Shown here in pieces: positions 45,901 through 53,902 of a DNA stretch of 64,000 nucleotides. The notes under the pieces are model-generated. The model did no database searches, had not been told where the DNA came from, and was given only the letters and a program-made list of their open reading frames with translations. Position 1 is the first letter of the stretch. Every line of letters begins with the position of its first letter. Source of the DNA: Streptomyces sp. NBC_00459 (GTDB lineage: Bacteria > Actinomycetota > Actinomycetes > Streptomycetales > Streptomycetaceae); NCBI RefSeq assembly GCF_036013955.1, contig NZ_CP107903.1:7750001-7814000 (forward strand), written 5' to 3'. Both the position numbers and the translations under genes were made by a program.

Positions 45901-47285
45901 CCGTAGTTCAGCCCGGTGTTGGCCAGCTTGTGGACCGTGTCCACGAACCCCGGAACCTCCCAGGTGAAGTCGAGCCAGCCGTCCACGACGAGAAAGACGT
46001 CGCTGGCCGCCCCCTGCTCGATCCGCCCCGTCGTGCGCAGCGCGCGGAACGACTCGATGGAGTCGATGTCGAGGTCGCGGAACAGGGTGCGCCGGGTGGA
46101 GATCACGGCCTTGACCGCAGTGAGGGCGTTCTCGACGGCGCTGTGCTCGTGCGGCGCCGCGAACGTCCGTACATGCGGCAGCGAACGCAGCACCCCGAGC
46201 CGATTGACCGCGCCCTCCAGCAGATAGAACTCCGCCTCGTGCGGGGTGTGGGTCAGCGCCAGCGACATGATCATGGAGCGCAGCAGAGTGGTCTTGCCGC
46301 TGCCCAGTTTGCCGACGACCGCCGCGTTGCCGTCCCGGCTGGAGAAGTCGACGCACACGGGATCGCCGCCGGTGCTGTTCTCCAGCCGGCCGACGGGCAC
46401 GAGCAGCCGGGACGCGCCCTCCCAGGCATCGCAGATGAAACCCCGGTCGACGGTCTCCACGGGCGGCGGCAGCAGTGAGCCGAGGGTGAGTTCCTCGGCG
46501 GCGGCCCGGGCGGCGGGTCCGGCGGACGCGTCGATCCAGGGCGCGTAGGCGAGAGCGACGTTCCCCTCGCACTGGCCCGACTTGGTCGGCGTCTGCTCGG
46601 GCCCCGCCTGGTTGATCACCGTGTCGTGGACGTAGGTGTACAGCTCCTCCGGGGTGATCACCCCGTCCCGGTTCTGGTCGGCGAGGCCGCTCCGCAGCCC
46701 CTCGATCACGGCCGCGGTGAACCGCGGGGCCGACAGGCTGTTGTCTACGGTGAGGTGCTCGCCCTCGTACGCGTACTCCAGCGCCGTGGACGCCGTGATG
46801 ACGAACGTGCCGCGCCCGGCGAGCGCCGTCTCCACGTCCACGGGGGCGGGCGACATGGGGGAGCCCCGGTGGAAGAGCCCGCTGTAGCAGCAGTCGAGCA
46901 GCACGATCTTGGTACGGGCCTCGCACTCGTCGAGGAGCTGGTGCAGCAGCGCGGCCGGGACGGCGGTGGTGTGCGGACGCTGCAATCGCGTGCTGAGCGT
47001 GGCGAAGAACAGGCGGTCGGCGTCGTTGCGGATGCCGTGACAGGCGAAGTAGAGCAGGACGAGGTCGTCGGGGTCGCGGTTGCTGAGCACTTCCTCGATC
47101 GCGGACTCGATCTCGTCCTTGGGCCGGTTGAGCAGTTCGAGCACCGGCTCGAAGCGGCCGATCGACCGGTCCTCCAGCAGGAGTTTCAGCTCGGTGGCAC
47201 CGCGGGCCGGCGCCCTGAGTCTGCTGAGCCCGGGATCCTGGTAGCCGTCAGTCGCGACGAGCAGTGCGATCCGGCGTCCCGCCAT
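42918..47285 (-). CDS. Caspase-like protease fused to four EccC/FtsK-type P-loop modules
   Basis: This giant protein has 1455 residues. Residues 1-250 are a caspase (C14) domain with the dyad His83 (ACHG) and Cys133 (LLDCCYSG), and an EF-hand-like loop at 203-214 (DQNRDGVITPEE). Four P-loop modules follow, with Walker A at 325-332 (GKLGSGKT), 634-641 (GATGSGKS), 951-958 (GGPQSGKS) and 1237-1244 (GESESGKS). Modules 2-4 match EccC D1-D3 of type VII secretion (LADFKGSATF, VIDEFSELL, LLASQRLEEGRLRGLEAHLS). Module 1 resembles module 3. No membrane helix is present; EccC has two, and here the caspase takes their place. No other secretion gene is nearby. The ATG lies inside the 3' end of the EACC1-like gene. 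The fold of each part is well supported; the function is inferred to be ATP-gated, regulated proteolysis in defence or cell death. Confidence 0.88.
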   Translation of the reverse strand: MAGRRIALLVATDGYQDPGLSRLRAPARGATELKLLLEDRSIGRFEPVLELLNRPKDEIESAIEEVLSNRDPDDLVLLYFACHGIRNDADRLFFATLSTRLQRPHTTAVPAALLHQLLDECEARTKIVLLDCCYSGLFHRGSPMSPAPVDVETALAGRGTFVITASTALEYAYEGEHLTVDNSLSAPRFTAAVIEGLRSGLADQNRDGVITPEELYTYVHDTVINQAGPEQTPTKSGQCEGNVALAYAPWIDASAGPAARAAAEELTLGSLLPPPVETVDRGFICDAWEGASRLLVPVGRLENSTGGDPVCVDFSSRDGNAAVVGKLGSGKTTLLRSMIMSLALTHTPHEAEFYLLEGAVNRLGVLRSLPHVRTFAAPHEHSAVENALTAVKAVISTRRTLFRDLDIDSIESFRALRTTGRIEQGAASDVFLVVDGWLDFTWEVPGFVDTVHKLANTGLNYGVHLLVTARRWSDFSTDLRGLLGTRLELALDDPEESFFDPVLASGVAVGWALSRRRRFRVAVPRFDDGAGPVAARESLAETSESVRAGWAALQTRESTGALARLSAGRQGAVLTGLLGVENTASPNLSALRDRPAPEDRLRVPIGIGEDGQPVLLDLKESAHGGMGPHGLCVGATGSGKSELLRSIVLGLAVRHSAEEVAFVLADFKGSATFAPLADLPHISGVITGLEGDPLLVGRMGEAISGELARRQQLLRAAGLASVHEYQKARASREDLEPLPTLLLVIDEFSELLVAHPDFIDLFVQVGRVGRALGVHMLLASQRLEEGRLRGLEAHLSYRVGLRTFSAAESRAVLGYPDAYHLPPDPGAGFLRADTRDILTRFKASYVSAALPGTDGAEYVSLVDVVVGRLAGTEPGARRIWLPPLDASPSVESLLPARAANGRGRRRTGPPAPPFQPLRSVPFAVVDEPFHHRRGVLAMDLSGAEGHVLVVGGPQSGKSTAVTTLIVSIALTHEPTEAQFYCLDFGGGKLETLAGLPHVGGVSSRLAADRVRRTVADVARVLAEREEFFHVHGIDSIAAYRRRRRAGEWPDRPWADVFLVIDGWATFRTDFEALEPVVGDIAARGLNFGVHLLISAARYGEVRMAMRDRLLSTIELRLSDSSESEIDRRQALHVPLGVPGSGLSRAKLHFLTALPRLKDDTEAEFVGEATARLVDHVRENWPGPTAPPVRTLPDLVTLDELPGPDEAPGPALAIGIDEASLAPVFLDFSNDPFFLVYGESESGKSSFLRMLVRQLCARVSSDDATLLVVDYRRSLLGEVAEEYLVRYRPSPLGEEPGEYRLGYCPSGPSAAEVVEQVAHYLGDRMPGPDVTADQLRARSWYTGPDVYLLVDDYDLVATSSGNPLAPIMEFLPFARDLGLRVVLARSSGGAGRSQYEPFVQRLRELGAQGLVLSGDPAEGHLLQTVKPTRRPPGRGTLATRKGARGVQLGYVPPKSS

Positions 47286-47751
47286 CCCCGACTCCCGGCT
47301 CGCCGTTGGTGTTCCGACCGGTCGGATCCGCGGGGCCGGTACCGGCCGTGGCTCCCGCCACGGCAGCCGTCCCCGCCTCGATCCGTGCCGTCACCGCCTG
47401 CACCAGCGCCTGTTGGTCCTTGGCGGACAGGGCGTCGAACGTCCCCTTGTGCCCGTCGATCTCCCACTCCACCGACCGCGCCTTCGAGCGCTGCACGAAG
47501 GCGACGACGACGTTGCTCACGGCCTTGAGGGCGGCGGCCGAGAAGGCACCGCTGACCACCAGCACCGCGAGGTCGTGCCCCACGCCGGCCATCGACTTCT
47601 CGGGCGCGGCAACGGTTCCCCGTTCGACCCGGAGCAGGCCGAGCGTCCGCAGATCGCCGTACAGGCTGCGGACCTGACGGTCCGTCTGCTCCGCGGTGGC
47701 TCCCGGACCCGAGTCGATCCGAAGCTCCAACCGCACGCTCTCCTCGTGCAC
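47248..47751 (-). CDS. EACC1-like effector-associated protein
   Basis: This 167-residue protein resembles the effector-associated constant component EACC1, which I remember from comparative work on NTPase-dependent conflict systems of multicellular bacteria, where it neighbours caspases and other effectors. Seen here are an N-terminal strand (VRLELRIDSG), a helix (QVRSLYGDLRTLGLL), a hydrophobic stretch at 61-87 (LAVLVVSGAFSAAALKAVSN), a strand pair (RSVEWEIDGHKGTF) and a disordered tail. GTG 47751 is preferred (GAAGGGGAG upstream, family-like start). GTG 47814, which overlaps the SRPBCC stop as GTGA, would add 21 residues. The 3' end overlaps the caspase gene by 38 nt, so the two are tightly coupled. 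Confidence 0.72.
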   Translation of the reverse strand: MHEESVRLELRIDSGPGATAEQTDRQVRSLYGDLRTLGLLRVERGTVAAPEKSMAGVGHDLAVLVVSGAFSAAALKAVSNVVVAFVQRSKARSVEWEIDGHKGTFDALSAKDQQALVQAVTARIEAGTAAVAGATAGTGPADPTGRNTNGEPGVGDGGTPDRTARRD

Positions 47752-47810
47752 GCTCTCCCCTTCCCCCGACCGGCGGCACCGCCGGCACACCGAGTCGATC
47801 GTAACGTCCG

Positions 47811-48251
47811 TCACCCCATCCTCAGCAGCCGGTTCACCGCCCGCCCGAACACATACCGCGCCGCCCCCGCCAGCGGACGGTCGAACAGCGACGGCAGCAG
47901 ACGTACGCGCACCTCCTCGCGCCAGATCACCCGCGAGCGGCCTCCCGGGCCCGGGCGCACCTCGATCTCCGCCCAGCCCAGGACGACCCGGCCGCGTTTC
48001 TCCAGGCGGCACAGACCCGGGGCGTCCGCGGTCGGGGGCCGCCAGACGGTGACCTCCATACGGTCGTCGAAGGCGAGAGGCCCGATCCCCGAGCGGGCGA
48101 CGAACACCGTGCCCTCGTGGGTCGGCGGGGCGGTGAGCACCGTGACGCGGGTCACGGGGACCACGGAGGCGTGGCGGGGCCACTCCGTGAGCCGGCCCCA
48201 GGCCTCGTCGAGGGGGAGCGGCACCGTACGTTCTAGGAGGAAGTCGACCAC
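47811..48251 (-). CDS. SRPBCC (START-like) family protein
   Basis: This small helix-grip protein has 146 residues. It begins VDFLLERTVPLPLDEAWGRL, followed by WPRHASVVPVTRV and the strands LCRLEKRGRVVLGWAEIEV and RSRVIWREEVRV, as in polyketide-cyclase/lipid-binding SRPBCC proteins. These bind hydrophobic ligands. It is the first gene of the EACC1-caspase operon. An alternative EACC1 start overlaps its stop (GTGA). It may be a ligand sensor for the system or merely share its promoter. The GTG start has a weak ribosome site. Confidence 0.82.
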   Translation of the reverse strand: MVDFLLERTVPLPLDEAWGRLTEWPRHASVVPVTRVTVLTAPPTHEGTVFVARSGIGPLAFDDRMEVTVWRPPTADAPGLCRLEKRGRVVLGWAEIEVRPGPGGRSRVIWREEVRVRLLPSLFDRPLAGAARYVFGRAVNRLLRMG

Positions 48252-48526
48252 GGCACGATCGTAGGGAACCCGACGGGCGACACGGCACGTTCCGGGGTCC
48301 GGCGGCCCGTGTTCACAGTGGACTCACATGCTTGGCCCGGCCGGGCGTTCACGAGATGACGTAGGCCGGACAACCGCCGGCGGCAACGCGTGTCACACCG
48401 TGGGGGGAGTGGTGGTGGCCCGGAGCGGGATGTGCCCGGAAGACCGCTTCCGCCACCGCACGGTGTACGGCACCATGGGCGCGATCCCGTGACCCGTGAC
48501 CCGCACCCCCGGCCGGAGGGCACCGC

Positions 48527-49780
48527 GTGGACAGTCGACCGCACGACAGACTCGACGAGTTGCAGAGCGACCCTTATCCGCACTACGCCCGCGCCCGCGA
48601 CGCCGAAGGGCTGACCTTCGTCCCCGAACTCGACGCCTGGCTGGTCGCCCGGGACGCCGACGTACGCGAAGTGCTGCGCCGCGCCGAGGACTTCTCCTCG
48701 GAGGGTGCGCTGCGCCCCGACGTCATGCCGGCGCCCACCGCGCTCGCCGTGCTGGGCGGCGGCTTCGGCGGGCGGCCCGTCGTCGTCGGCGTGGACGGAA
48801 TCCGGCACCAGGAGCTGCGAGCCCCGATCGTCAAGGGCCTCTCGCCCGCCCGGGTCGCCGCCGTCGTGCCGTACGCCGCCGAGCGTGCCGCCGCCCTCGT
48901 CGACGCGTTCATGGACGGTGCCCCCGGTGAACACAAGGGCGGGCACGTGGAGTTGATGTCCGCGTACGCCCGCCGTCTGCCCGGCGAGGTCATCGGCAGG
49001 ATCGTCGGACTCGACCCCGCCGACGTTCCGGCCGTCGTGCACGGCGGGTACCGCGCCGAGGAACTCCTCTTCCGGCCGCTGCCGGAGGACGAGCAGATCG
49101 CCGTCGCCCGGGACGTGGTGGCGACCCAGCACATCCTCGACCGGTACGCCCGCGACCGGCACACCGAACCCCGCGAGGACCTGTGCACGGACATCGTCGC
49201 GTCCGTCACCGCCCCCGACGACGGTGACGGCAGCGCCGAACTCACCCTCGACCAGCGCCACGAGGTCGTCTCCCACCTCCAGAACCTGCTGATCGCCGGA
49301 CACCTCACCACCACCGCGCTCATCGGCACCACGGTCCTCCATCTGCTCCGGCACCCGGACCAGTGGGAGCTGCTGTGCGCGGAACCGGACCGCATCCCGG
49401 CCGCCGTGGAGGAGGCCGCCCGCTACGACACGGCGCTCCAGGGATTCCGTCGCGTCGCCACCCGCCCGGTCACCCTCGCGGGCACCGAACTCCCCGCCGG
49501 GGCCTCGCTGTTCGTCGCCTTCGGTGCCGCCAACCGGGACGGTGACCGGCACCCGGGACCGGACCGGTTCGACATCACCCGCACCCCGGTCCGCCATCTG
49601 GCCTTCGGTCTCGGCGCCCACGCCTGTCCCGGCTCCCAGCTCGCCCGTGAACAACTCCGGCTCACGCTGCAGGAGTTGACCAGCCGTCTGCCGGGCCTGC
49701 GGCTGGCCGAGGAGCACGCGGTCACGATGCGCCCGACGATGATCCACCGCTCTCCGCGGAGCCTGCATCTGACCTGGTGA
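48527..49780 (+). CDS. Cytochrome P450
   Basis: This soluble P450 monooxygenase has 417 residues. The heme loop is FGLGAHACPG with the cysteine ligand at residue 367. The I-helix oxygen-binding segment is LLIAGHLTTTALI, and the K-helix ExxR is EEAAR. Length and N-terminus are typical of actinobacterial class I enzymes. No ferredoxin gene is adjacent, so it must use redox partners encoded elsewhere. GTG at 48527 has GGAGGG upstream. It diverges from the SRPBCC gene across 275 nt in which I find no convincing gene. The substrate is unknown. Confidence 0.93.
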   Translation: MDSRPHDRLDELQSDPYPHYARARDAEGLTFVPELDAWLVARDADVREVLRRAEDFSSEGALRPDVMPAPTALAVLGGGFGGRPVVVGVDGIRHQELRAPIVKGLSPARVAAVVPYAAERAAALVDAFMDGAPGEHKGGHVELMSAYARRLPGEVIGRIVGLDPADVPAVVHGGYRAEELLFRPLPEDEQIAVARDVVATQHILDRYARDRHTEPREDLCTDIVASVTAPDDGDGSAELTLDQRHEVVSHLQNLLIAGHLTTTALIGTTVLHLLRHPDQWELLCAEPDRIPAAVEEAARYDTALQGFRRVATRPVTLAGTELPAGASLFVAFGAANRDGDRHPGPDRFDITRTPVRHLAFGLGAHACPGSQLAREQLRLTLQELTSRLPGLRLAEEHAVTMRPTMIHRSPRSLHLTW

Positions 49781-49816
49781 TCGGTGCGCGATCGGTACGT
49801 GATCGATGCACGGGTC

Positions 49817-49846
49817 TTGTTCTGACATCCGGACCTTCCCTAGGGT
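49817..49846 (+). promoter_or_regulatory. Candidate promoter of the second sugar ABC operon
   Basis: TTGTTC, an 18-nt spacer and TAGGGT fit a vegetative promoter. The expected start near 49853 lies just before the LacI-type operator, a common layout for repression. Confidence 0.42.
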
Positions 49847-49861
49847 CGTCGTTCGAGGGGG

Positions 49862-49875
49862 TGGAAGCGCTTTCT
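49862..49875. promoter_or_regulatory. LacI-family-like operator
   Basis: TGGAAGCGCTTTCT contains the exact core AAGCGCTT with near-symmetric flanks. It resembles operators of LacI/GalR regulators such as CebR (TGGGAGCGCTCCCA, from memory). It lies 22 nt before the binding-protein ATG. No LacI-type gene is in the window. Confidence 0.5.
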
Positions 49876-49896
49876 GGTGAAAGAGGTGACCCACTC

Positions 49897-51264
49897 ATGC
49901 CCGGAAACAGGACACGGGACAGGACGAGCGGCAGGACACGGGACAGGGCGCGGGACAGGACGAGGAAGGCCCGACGGTCCCGCAGGGCGGTCGTCGCCGC
50001 AGGTCTCGCCGTCACCCTGTGCGCCGTACTCGTCTCCTGCTCCGGCCCGGACGGCTCGACGAGTGCGGGCGGCAAGGTCGTTCTGCGCTACACCTGGTGG
50101 GGCAACCCGGACCGAGCGGCCAGGACCCAGGCGGCGGTCGACCTCTTCGAGAAGAGGTATCCGGACGTCGATGTACAGACCTCGTTCGCCGGATACGACG
50201 CCTACAAGCAGAAGCTGGCGACCCAGGCGGCCGGCGGCGACGCCCCCGACGTCATGCAACTCGACTACCGGATGATCGACCAGTACGCCTCGGGAGGTGT
50301 CCTCCTCGACCTCGGTACGCAGCGAACCGTCCTGAAGACAGGGGAGTTCGAGCCCGGCCTGCTCGCCACCGGCAAACTGGACGGCAAGCAGTACGCCGTC
50401 CCGCAGGGACGCGGCACCGAGACCGTCGTCTACGACCCCACGCAGTGGAAGGAAGCGGGCCTCCAGCCGCCGGCCGACGCCTCGCCCGGTGGCTGGACCT
50501 GGGACCAGTGGGCCGACGCCATGCGGGTGCTGAAGGAGAGGACCGGCAAACCCGGCGGCACCGACCCCGGTCAGAGCGAGGACGCCTTCGAGGTCTGGCT
50601 GCGCGGCCAGGGCAGGGCCCTCTACACCGAGAACCATGAACTCGGCTTCACCGCCGCTGACTTGACCCGCTGGTGGACCTTCACCGACAAACTTCGCCGC
50701 GAAGGCGTCGTCTCGCCCGCCGAGCAGACCACCCAGCTCGACGGTTCGGTCGAGAACACCCCGCTCGGCCGCGGCAAGGCCCTGTCCGACATGAACTGGG
50801 ACGCCCCGGCCAGCGGTTACCTCGCGCTGATCCCCGACGGCATCGCCCTCGCCCCCATGCCGTCGGGCACCGACGGCACCCCCGGCCAGTACTTCAAGCC
50901 CTCCATGTTCATGGGTGTCGCCGCCGACACCGGCAGCCCCGAAGAGGCCGCCCGGCTCATCGACTTCATGCTCAACGACCGCGAGGCCGCGGCGATCCTC
51001 GGCGCGACCCGGGGCATCCCCGTCAACGAGTCGATCCGCGAGGAAATCGCCCCGAAGCTCAAGGACTTCGACAAGACGATCTACGCCTACCAGGCCACCC
51101 TCGAAGGAAGGCTGGACACCCCGCCCCAGGCGCCCCCTTCGGGCGACAGCGCCCTGCAGACCACCTTCCAGCGCGACTACGACCAGGTGTCGTACGAGCG
51201 CATGTCGCCGCGCGAGGCGGCCCAGGACTACGTCACCGAGGCGAAGGCGGAGCTGAGGTCATGA
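49897..51264 (+). CDS. Sugar-binding lipoprotein of the second ABC importer
   Basis: This 455-residue family 1 solute-binding protein is predicted to be a lipoprotein: an unusually long Arg/Asp-rich N-region (RTRDRTSGRTRDRARDRTRK), a hydrophobic core, then lipobox LVSC with the lipidated cysteine at 48. The mature part has typical features (LRYTWWGNPDRAARTQAAVD, YAVPQGRGTETVVYDP). The Arg/Asp region comes from imperfect tandem DNA repeats around 49905-49965. ATG 49897 has GAGGTG upstream. The stop overlaps the next gene (ATGA). The sugar is unknown. Confidence 0.92.
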   Translation: MPGNRTRDRTSGRTRDRARDRTRKARRSRRAVVAAGLAVTLCAVLVSCSGPDGSTSAGGKVVLRYTWWGNPDRAARTQAAVDLFEKRYPDVDVQTSFAGYDAYKQKLATQAAGGDAPDVMQLDYRMIDQYASGGVLLDLGTQRTVLKTGEFEPGLLATGKLDGKQYAVPQGRGTETVVYDPTQWKEAGLQPPADASPGGWTWDQWADAMRVLKERTGKPGGTDPGQSEDAFEVWLRGQGRALYTENHELGFTAADLTRWWTFTDKLRREGVVSPAEQTTQLDGSVENTPLGRGKALSDMNWDAPASGYLALIPDGIALAPMPSGTDGTPGQYFKPSMFMGVAADTGSPEEAARLIDFMLNDREAAAILGATRGIPVNESIREEIAPKLKDFDKTIYAYQATLEGRLDTPPQAPPSGDSALQTTFQRDYDQVSYERMSPREAAQDYVTEAKAELRS

Positions 51265-52201
51265 CCACCACCGACACGCCGGCCCCCGCCCGCACCGGGA
51301 AGGCCACCCCTGTGCGGCGGCCGAAGCGGCAACGCGAGGGAGCCGCCTGGGTGTTCCTGTCCCCCTGGGTGCTGGGCGCCTGCCTGCTCACCCTGCTCCC
51401 CATGGCGGTCTCGCTCTACCTCTCCTTCACCGACTACGACCTGTTCAACTCGCCCGACTGGGTGGGCCTGCGCAACTACACGCAGATGTTCACCGAGGAC
51501 CCGCGCTACTGGCGCTCGGTCGGCGCGACCCTCATGTACGTCGTCATCGCGGTCCCGCTCCAGCTCGGACTGGCCCTCGTCGTCGCCCTCGCCCTGAAGA
51601 ACATGAAACGCGGCCGGGCCTTCTACCGCTCCGCGTTCTACGCCCCCTCCCTCCTCGGCGCCTCGATGTCCGTCGCGCTGGTGTGGCGGGCACTGTTCAA
51701 CGAGGGCGGCACCGTCGACAACCTCTTCGGCACCGGCGGCTGGATCTTCAAGCCCGGCTGGGCGCTCGTCACCGTGGCCCTGCTGACGGTGTGGCAGTTC
51801 GGCGCACCGATGGTCATCTTCCTCGCCGGACTCCAGCAGATCCCGGGGGAGTTGTACGAGGCCGCCGAGGTGGACGGCGCGAGCAGATGGCGCCGGTTCC
51901 TCTCCATCACCGTGCCGATGCTGTCCCCGGTGATCTTCTTCAACCTGGTCCTCCAGACGATCCAGGCCTTCCAGGTCTTCACCCCCGCCTTCGCGGTGAG
52001 CGGCGGCAAGGGCGGCCCCGCCGACTCGACCCTCTTCTACACGCTCTACCTCTACGACCGGGGCTTCGTCGCCTCCCACATGGGCTACGCGTCCGCGATG
52101 GCCTGGGTACTGCTGATCGTCATCGGCGCCGTCACCGCCGTGCTCTTCCGGACCTCGCGCTCCTGGGTCTTCTACGCCTCCGACACCGAAGGGGGCGTCC
52201 G

Positions 52202-52205
<4 letters not shown>
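51261..52205 (+). CDS. Sugar ABC transporter permease, MalF type
   Basis: This 314-residue membrane subunit of the second importer has about six helices and an EAA loop at YEAAEVDGASRWRRFLSITV. The start overlaps the binding-protein stop and the stop overlaps the next permease (ATGA at both ends), giving strict translational coupling. No ATPase is encoded here, so a shared ATPase such as MsiK is likely. Confidence 0.94.
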
Positions 52206-53074
<869 letters not shown>

Positions 53075-53078
53075 ACCG

Positions 53079-53714
53079 ATGAGCGGTGCACGTGGTGGTA
53101 CGACCCGTGAGCCGGGGGAGATCCTCGGCCCGCGCATGACCCTCTTCGCGGACGTCCTGAGCGTAGGCCTCGCCACGGCGCTGGTGAGCCTGCCGCTGCT
53201 GACCGCCCCCGCCGCGCTCTCCACGGCCTGCGAGATCCTGCGCGGCACCCGGGAGGACCGCCCGGCCACCGCAGGGCGCTACTTCCGCCTCCTGCGGCAG
53301 CGCCTGCGCGTCGGCGACCTGGCCGCCGGGCTTGCCGCCCTGGCGGGCGTGCTGCTGGTGCTCGCCGACCTGGCGCTCGTGCGCACCGGCCTGCCGGGCG
53401 GGCCCGCCTTCGCGGCTGTCGCCGCCGCGATCGGCGCGTACGCGGCCGTCACCGGCCTGCGCGCCTGCGGACGCCCCGAGTCGCTCACCGACTGGCCGGC
53501 CGCCGTAGGTGCCGCCGCCCGGGAAACCGCCCGCGACCCGGGCGGCAGCGCCCTCGTCCTGTTCGCCCTGGCGACGGCCGCACTCTGTGCCTGGACGATG
53601 GTCCCGCTGGCGTTCCTGGCGCCGGGCCCGCTCGCGATGGCGCTCACGGCGATCGATCTGAGAGGGCGACAGAACCGGGCGGCGCCGGACGGCCCGCGCA
53701 CCCGCTCGGGCTAA
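53079..53714 (+). CDS. Small membrane protein of the sugar ABC operon (DUF624/YesL-like)
   Basis: This 211-residue protein has about five hydrophobic segments and a Gly/Ala-rich composition. Its place directly after two sugar permeases, and the pattern near the first segment (LPLLTAPAALSTACEILRGT), recall the DUF624/YesL proteins found in sugar ABC operons of Firmicutes and Actinobacteria. The assignment is by context and weak similarity. It probably assists the transporter or its regulation. The gap is 4 nt, so it is in the same operon. Confidence 0.7.
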   Translation: MSGARGGTTREPGEILGPRMTLFADVLSVGLATALVSLPLLTAPAALSTACEILRGTREDRPATAGRYFRLLRQRLRVGDLAAGLAALAGVLLVLADLALVRTGLPGGPAFAAVAAAIGAYAAVTGLRACGRPESLTDWPAAVGAAARETARDPGGSALVLFALATAALCAWTMVPLAFLAPGPLAMALTAIDLRGRQNRAAPDGPRTRSG

Positions 53715-53740
53715 GCGCTCCACGGGAAGTGCGGTGTCGA

Positions 53741-53797
53741 GGGTGCGGGTCCGTTGTGGCTGGTCGCGCGGTGCCCCGCGCCCCTTCGGGGGCGCGG
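53741..53797. repeat. Copy of the dispersed intergenic repeat
   Basis: GGGTGCGGGTCCGTTGTGGC followed by TGGTCGCGCGGTGCCCCGCG matches the left arm of the 39983-40144 palindrome. It ends in a short hairpin, CGCGCCCC-TTCG-GGGGCGCG. It starts 26 nt after the ABC-operon end and probably terminates it. Confidence 0.7.
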
Positions 53798-53902
53798 CAA
53801 GCGGACCGGAGTTCGCCGCCCCCGCCCGGTCGAGCGGACCCGCCCCGCCGAAGTGACGTATCCCTGGGAGGAGAACGCGAGCCGGACCGCTGAGGAGGCG
53901 CT

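Noticed and set aside
42918..47285. Reading this locus as a type VII secretion system
   Set aside because: The motor-like modules match EccC, but there are no EccB, EccD, EccE, mycosin or WXG100 genes nearby, and the N-terminal membrane helices of EccC are replaced by a caspase.
48412..48492. A 26-codon frame (start GTG) between the SRPBCC and P450 genes
   Set aside because: A G-run could serve as a ribosome site, but the start lies in a GTG run and the peptide shows no sign of selection. It is more likely leader DNA of the P450 gene.
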